The notes under the pieces were generated by a model, which had not been told where the DNA came from, ran no database searches, and was given only the letters and a program-made list of their open reading frames with translations. Position numbers and translations under genes: made by a program. Shown here piece after piece: positions 59,674 through 64,000 of a stretch of DNA of 64,000 nt; position 1 is the stretch's first letter; every line of letters starts with the position of its first letter. This stretch comes from an uncultured Bacteroidia bacterium (GTDB lineage Bacteria > Bacteroidota > Bacteroidia > J057 > CALAJH01). Where the stretch lies: positions 1-64,000 of the forward strand of contig CALAJH010000016.1 of assembly GCA_937922655.1 (NCBI GenBank), written 5' to 3'.

Positions 59674-61335
59674 ATGAGCGAATATTTGGAAATCGGCGCC
59701 GCAAAAACCGATATCACCTGTACCGTCAACGGGGTGGGGATGATGGGTTGGGCGACGCCGGGCAACGTCGTTAAAAACGCTTCGACGCCGCTTTACGCCC
59801 GCGCCTTTTGTTTTTTCGACCCGAAAACGGGCAAACGCTTGGTTTACGTCAATGCCGAAATTTGTTTTGTTTCGGTGTTTTTGCATTCGGCGATTATTCA
59901 AAAACTCAAAGACGAACACCCGGAATTGGGTTTGGACGAGACCAACGTCATGCTTACGGCCCAACATACGCACAGCGCGCCGTCGGGGTTTACGCCCTAC
60001 GTTATTTACAGCATGCCCGCCCCGGGCTTTGTGCCGCGCGTTTTCAACACTTACCGCGACGGAATTGTCGAGGCGATAGTCCAAGCGTGGAAAAACAAAC
60101 GCCCGGCCACGATGCGCATGGCCGTCGGCGAATTTGCGCCCGACGTTCCCGTGGCCTTCAACCGCTCGATTTCCGCCTATAACCAAAACAAGGACGTCGA
60201 ACCCTTGCCCGCCGAACTTTGGCACATGGCCGTCGACCGGGATATGACCCTTTTGCGTTTCGACGCCCCCGACGGTACGCCCATCGGTTCCATCAACTGG
60301 TTCGCCGTCCACACCACGACCATTCATTCGGACAAAACCACCGTTCATTCGGACAACAAGGGGGTGGCGGCGGCGCTCATGGAGGAGCGTTTCGGCGGGG
60401 TGGCGGTCTTTGCGCAAAGCAACGCCGGCGACGTTACGCCCAACTATATGCGTCACAAGCGCGACAAACTTACCCGCGGCCCCACCCCCGACGACTACGA
60501 AAACGCCCGCATCCACGGCCGTTTTCAATTTGAAATGGCCGAGCGTTTATATCGCGAGGCGGCTTCGGCTCCCGAACAAACGCCACGCGTCGATGCGACA
60601 AGCGGATATTTTGATTTGTCGGCCACGGTGTGCGAACCCGAATTTACCGACGGATTGACGGGTTGTCGTACGGGGCCGGGCGTGTTCGGACTGCCGTTTT
60701 TTGCCGGTACGGCGGAAGGGGGCGGCGTTTCGCGAACCACTTTTGAAATCGCAAAAAGTTTGGCGATGTTGGCCGTTCCGCGCGACCCCGACGTACAAGG
60801 TAAAAAAATCGCTTTTATTGAAACGGTCAATCATAAAATTCTCGGCACCCAAAACTACGCTACACTTTTGGGCGTAGCCGCCGGCGTTCATCCCTACATC
60901 AAGCTCCTTAAACAGTGGTCGGACAAAGGAATATTGGGCAACAAGCCTTTTGCGCCGCAGGTTTTGCCCGTACAGTTGGCGTTGTTGGGGGGCGTGGCGC
61001 TTACGGCAATTCCCGGCGAACCGACGACCGTCGCCGGCCGAAGGATACGCAAGGCGTTGTTGCCCCGCTTGGCGTCGTTGGGCGTGGAGCGCGTCGTCGC
61101 CGGCGGTTACGCCAACGGCTACGGCGGCTACGTCACCACCAAAGAAGAGTTCGAGGTTCAACGTTACGAAGGCGGCCACACCCTTTTCGGAAAATGGACT
61201 TGCGCGGCGTTTCAAACCATCCTTTGCCGTTTGGCCGAGGCCCTGCATTCCGACGAACGTCCCCCGCTTACCCCTTACCGCCCCGACTCCTTTACCCAAG
61301 AAGAACTCGATGCAAGAACGGTGTTTAAGTTTTGA
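59674..61335 (+). CDS. Neutral/alkaline ceramidase family protein
   Basis: 553 residues. Family motifs: G-V-G-M-M-G-W-A; A-Q-H-T-H-S-A-P-S-G (zinc-binding histidines); N-W-F-A-V-H-T-T-T-I-H; F-A-Q-S-N-A-G-D-V-T-P-N, which holds the likely nucleophilic serine; and late G-Y-A-N-G-Y-G-G-Y-V-T-T-K-E-E-F. The enzyme splits ceramide into fatty acid and sphingoid base, consistent with sphingolipid-making Bacteroidota. No signal peptide is seen and the C-terminal Ig-like domain of long homologues is absent, so it may be intracellular. It heads a run with an HsdR-N protein, a subtilisin and an ABC ATPase. Confidence 0.9.
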   Translation: MSEYLEIGAAKTDITCTVNGVGMMGWATPGNVVKNASTPLYARAFCFFDPKTGKRLVYVNAEICFVSVFLHSAIIQKLKDEHPELGLDETNVMLTAQHTHSAPSGFTPYVIYSMPAPGFVPRVFNTYRDGIVEAIVQAWKNKRPATMRMAVGEFAPDVPVAFNRSISAYNQNKDVEPLPAELWHMAVDRDMTLLRFDAPDGTPIGSINWFAVHTTTIHSDKTTVHSDNKGVAAALMEERFGGVAVFAQSNAGDVTPNYMRHKRDKLTRGPTPDDYENARIHGRFQFEMAERLYREAASAPEQTPRVDATSGYFDLSATVCEPEFTDGLTGCRTGPGVFGLPFFAGTAEGGGVSRTTFEIAKSLAMLAVPRDPDVQGKKIAFIETVNHKILGTQNYATLLGVAAGVHPYIKLLKQWSDKGILGNKPFAPQVLPVQLALLGGVALTAIPGEPTTVAGRRIRKALLPRLASLGVERVVAGGYANGYGGYVTTKEEFEVQRYEGGHTLFGKWTCAAFQTILCRLAEALHSDERPPLTPYRPDSFTQEELDARTVFKF

Positions 61336-61388
61336 ACGGCGGACGGACAAAACGCCGTCGGCCCGTGATTGATTCCCGTTTGCCCGTC

Positions 61389-61832
61389 ATGCTTCCCGAA
61401 TATCGCGGTGAATTGAAAATTACTTCCGACGGTTCGCGGATCTGGGACCGTTGGCGCAAAAAGTTCGTGGCCCTTACGCCCGAGGAGTGGGTGCGGCAGC
61501 GTTTGGCGCTTTTTTTGACGCAAGAGCGTGGGTTTCCGGCAGGGCTTTTGGCCCTTGAACGCGGCTTTACCCTCAACGGCGCCGCCAAACGCTTCGACGT
61601 GCTCGCCTTCGACAGACGCGCCCAACCCTTGCTTTTGGCCGAATGCAAAACGCCGTTGGAAAAACTCGACTCCGCCGCTTTTCGCCAATCGCTCGCCTAC
61701 AACCGCGAACTTTGCGCCCGATATATTGTTGTTACCAACGGAACGGAGGGCGGTTGGTTTCCCATGGACGCGTCCGACCTTTGCATCGTTCAACCTTTGA
61801 ATACTTTGCCGTTTTATGAATATTTGGATTAA
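61389..61832 (+). CDS. HsdR-N-like PD-(D/E)XK protein
   Basis: 147 residues from ATG 61389; a GTG at 61365 or a TTG at 61332 (overlapping the ceramidase stop) are alternatives. Conserved features of the type I restriction HsdR N-terminal family: L-T-P-E-E-W-V-R-Q, R-F-D-V-L-A-F-D-R (D) followed by L-L-L-A-E-C-K-T-P (E-x-K), and Y-I-V-V-T-N-G. Stand-alone copies are common in Bacteroidota without hsdM or hsdS, as here, so a restriction role is uncertain. The 3' end overlaps the subtilisin gene by 17 bases. Confidence 0.85.
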   Translation: MLPEYRGELKITSDGSRIWDRWRKKFVALTPEEWVRQRLALFLTQERGFPAGLLALERGFTLNGAAKRFDVLAFDRRAQPLLLAECKTPLEKLDSAAFRQSLAYNRELCARYIVVTNGTEGGWFPMDASDLCIVQPLNTLPFYEYLD

Positions 61833-63405
61833 AATTTTCGTCGTTTGGCTTCTTGCCTTTTCCGCGGCTTTCGGCCAAAACGAACGTCGTTGGATATTTT
61901 TTTCCGACAAAGGCCCGGATTATGCGGCCGTGCCGCCCGAAACGTTTTTGAGTCCCGCAAGCTTACAGCGTCGCGCCGTACAAGGCATTTCGTTGGATTT
62001 TTCCGATTACCCCGTTTACAAAAATTATTTGCGCGAATTGAGCGACCGGGGCGTGAAAATCAAGCGTGTTTCGCGGTGGTTGAACGCCGTCTCCGCTTGG
62101 GCCGAAGATTGGTCGGCGGTGGAAAGTTTGCCGTTCGTTGCGGGAACGGAGCCCGTGGGCGTTTTGCAAATTGCCCGTTCGGAATCGGCGGGGGAAAGTT
62201 ATGGAAGCGCCGCCACGCAAATCGAAATGTTGGAACTCGACGTTTTACACTCGGCCGGTTTGACGGGCAAGGGCGTGTTGGCCGCCGTTTTCGACGATGG
62301 TTTTCGGAACGTGAACGCTTTGCCCGGCTTTGCGCATCTGTTCAAACGCGGCGCGATAAAAGGCGTTTACGACTACGTCGGCAACGACGACGACCATTAT
62401 TCCGAGGGTGGCCACGGCACGAATTGTTTTTCCATTATGGCGGCTTACGAGCCGGGAAAACTCGTCGGTTCCGGTTACGGCGCCGACTATTGGCTGTTTC
62501 GCACCGAGGATACGGGTTCGGAAACTTTGCGCGAAGAGGACAATTGGATAGCGGCGGCGGAAAAAGCCGACAGCGCCGGCGCACAAGTTTTCCAAACCTC
62601 TCTGGGCTATCACAAATTCGACAACAACGTCGGCAACCATCAATATTCGGATTTAAACGGCAAAACCACGCCCATATCGAAGGCGGCGAACGCGGCGGGC
62701 GCCAAAGGCATCGTCGTCGTCAACAGCGCGGGCAACGAAGGGGCGGGCGCGTGGCGTTACATCACTCCTCCCGCCGACGGTGAAAACGTTTTGGCCGTCG
62801 GTTCGGTGGACGAAAATCGAAAAATCAGTTCGTTTTCCGGGCGCGGCCCTACGTCCGACGGACGCATCAAACCCGATGTTTGCGCCATGGGCGGCATGAC
62901 CGCCCACCTCAACGCCGCCGGTCAATACACCCGCGGCTTTGGAACGTCCTACGCCGCGCCGCTTGTCGCCGGCATGGTCGTTTGCCTGCGTCAGGCTTTT
63001 CCTTCCGCCAAAGCCCAAGACGTTTTCAATGCCGTCAAAGCCTCCGGCGACCGCACGCAAAATCCCGACAACGACTACGGCCACGGCGTGGCCAACGCTC
63101 CCAAAGCCTTTCTCCTCCTCGCCATGCAATATCCCCAAGACGTTGCCAAGACCGTGGCGGGCGTCGAAATCGTTCCCAACCCCGAAACGGGAAAACTAAC
63201 CTTGAACGCCAAGGGAAAAGTTAAAATTCTTTTTGCGTCGGGTAAAGTCAAACAAAAAACAACGTTCGAAAACCAAACGGAAATCAACTTAAACGACCTT
63301 TTGGGCAAAGAAAAAGCGGCGACGTATAAAATTTCGGTCAAATCTTCGGCGGGCAAAGGCGAATCGGTTTTTGTTTTCGTGCCGTCGTCGTATCTTGCGC
63401 GTTGA
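61816..63405 (+). CDS. Secreted subtilisin-like serine protease (S8)
   Basis: 529 residues. Signal peptide W-I-K-I-F-V-V-W-L-L-A-F-S-A-A-F-G. Catalytic triad: D160 (A-A-V-F-D-D-G-F), H200 (G-G-H-G-T-N-C) and S378 (G-T-S-Y-A-A-P-L-V-A-G), with oxyanion N307 (N-S-A-G-N-E-G-A-G). The N-terminal ~130 residues act as a propeptide-like region. The C-terminal ~80 residues (V-E-I-V-P-N-P-E-T-G-K-L-T-L) look like a divergent T9SS sorting domain. It starts inside the previous gene by 17 bases and ends two bases before the ABC ATPase start codon. Confidence 0.92.
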   Translation: MNIWIKIFVVWLLAFSAAFGQNERRWIFFSDKGPDYAAVPPETFLSPASLQRRAVQGISLDFSDYPVYKNYLRELSDRGVKIKRVSRWLNAVSAWAEDWSAVESLPFVAGTEPVGVLQIARSESAGESYGSAATQIEMLELDVLHSAGLTGKGVLAAVFDDGFRNVNALPGFAHLFKRGAIKGVYDYVGNDDDHYSEGGHGTNCFSIMAAYEPGKLVGSGYGADYWLFRTEDTGSETLREEDNWIAAAEKADSAGAQVFQTSLGYHKFDNNVGNHQYSDLNGKTTPISKAANAAGAKGIVVVNSAGNEGAGAWRYITPPADGENVLAVGSVDENRKISSFSGRGPTSDGRIKPDVCAMGGMTAHLNAAGQYTRGFGTSYAAPLVAGMVVCLRQAFPSAKAQDVFNAVKASGDRTQNPDNDYGHGVANAPKAFLLLAMQYPQDVAKTVAGVEIVPNPETGKLTLNAKGKVKILFASGKVKQKTTFENQTEINLNDLLGKEKAATYKISVKSSAGKGESVFVFVPSSYLAR

Positions 63406-63406
63406 A

Positions 63407-64000
<594 letters not shown>

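Overview
The window reads as chromosomal DNA of a member of the phylum Bacteroidota. Three kinds of evidence agree. (i) Three proteins are secreted through the type IX system or look like such cargo: a giant surface protein, a beta-propeller protein and an M43 protease, each with a C-terminal sorting domain containing a P-N-P type motif. (ii) Promoters follow the Bacteroidetes form TTG-N17-23-TAnnTTTG, and recognisable Shine-Dalgarno sequences are scarce. (iii) The gene content is typical of the phylum: bacillithiol synthesis (bshC), DUF1573, DUF4292 next to an EnvC-like protein, a neutral ceramidase, and an HsdR-N orphan. I cannot assign a genus. I see no rRNA, tRNA, CRISPR array or insertion sequence.

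Layout. 1-1967: tail of a TPR membrane protein, then holB-aroQ. 2313-10079: a 2588-residue SBBP/Ig/FN3 surface protein with its own terminator. 10176-11475: a small PD-(D/E)XK-like protein and a DEDDh exonuclease. 11581-15728: a surface-polysaccharide block (UDP-glucuronate decarboxylase, rfbC, SGNH esterase, GT4 glycosyltransferase). 16058-19820: three membrane-fusion/periplasmic adaptor genes in a row with no transporter beside them. 20136-21419: a DUF1573 protein with an excellent promoter and terminator. 21642-31644 (minus strand): a lipoprotein/exported protein/dicarboxylate symporter operon, an OmpL-like porin, a TonB-dependent receptor, a P460-like haem lipoprotein and bshC. 31676-35828: FemAB-like transferase, bestrophin, a small exported protein and an FAD oxidoreductase. 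36078-38664: T9SS beta-propeller protein and a lone response regulator. 38964-43276: nitroreductase, sbcC and an ankyrin protein. 43703-47453: a TPR membrane protein and an AIPR-type defence nuclease. 47644-52788: FIST sensor protein, anmK, lgt, DUF4292 lipoprotein and EnvC. 52944-57506 (minus): M43 protease, cyclophilin lipoprotein and M23/LysM peptidase. 57714-64000: tyrosine recombinase, ZIP transporter, ceramidase, HsdR-N protein, subtilisin and the start of a polysaccharide-export ABC ATPase that runs off the window.

Themes. Cell-envelope work dominates: polysaccharide synthesis and export, adaptors, outer-membrane uptake, lipoprotein maturation (lgt), murein recycling (anmK) and two murein peptidases. 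Several genes (holB, the decarboxylase gene, the lipoprotein at 25146, the ankyrin gene, the DUF4292 gene) have a promoter -7 element only 5-6 bases before the start codon, which predicts leaderless or nearly leaderless mRNAs. The giant surface-protein gene and the AIPR gene instead have long leaders.

The most interesting leads are the TPR protein family with a conserved, duplicated C-terminal membrane module; the solitary AIPR nuclease with a Q-x-K active-site variant; the leaderless promoter class; an intergenic repeat with CAAACCGATAA/TTATTTGTTTG arms; and a two-hairpin, terminator-bearing region at 33523-33885 with no gene in front of it.
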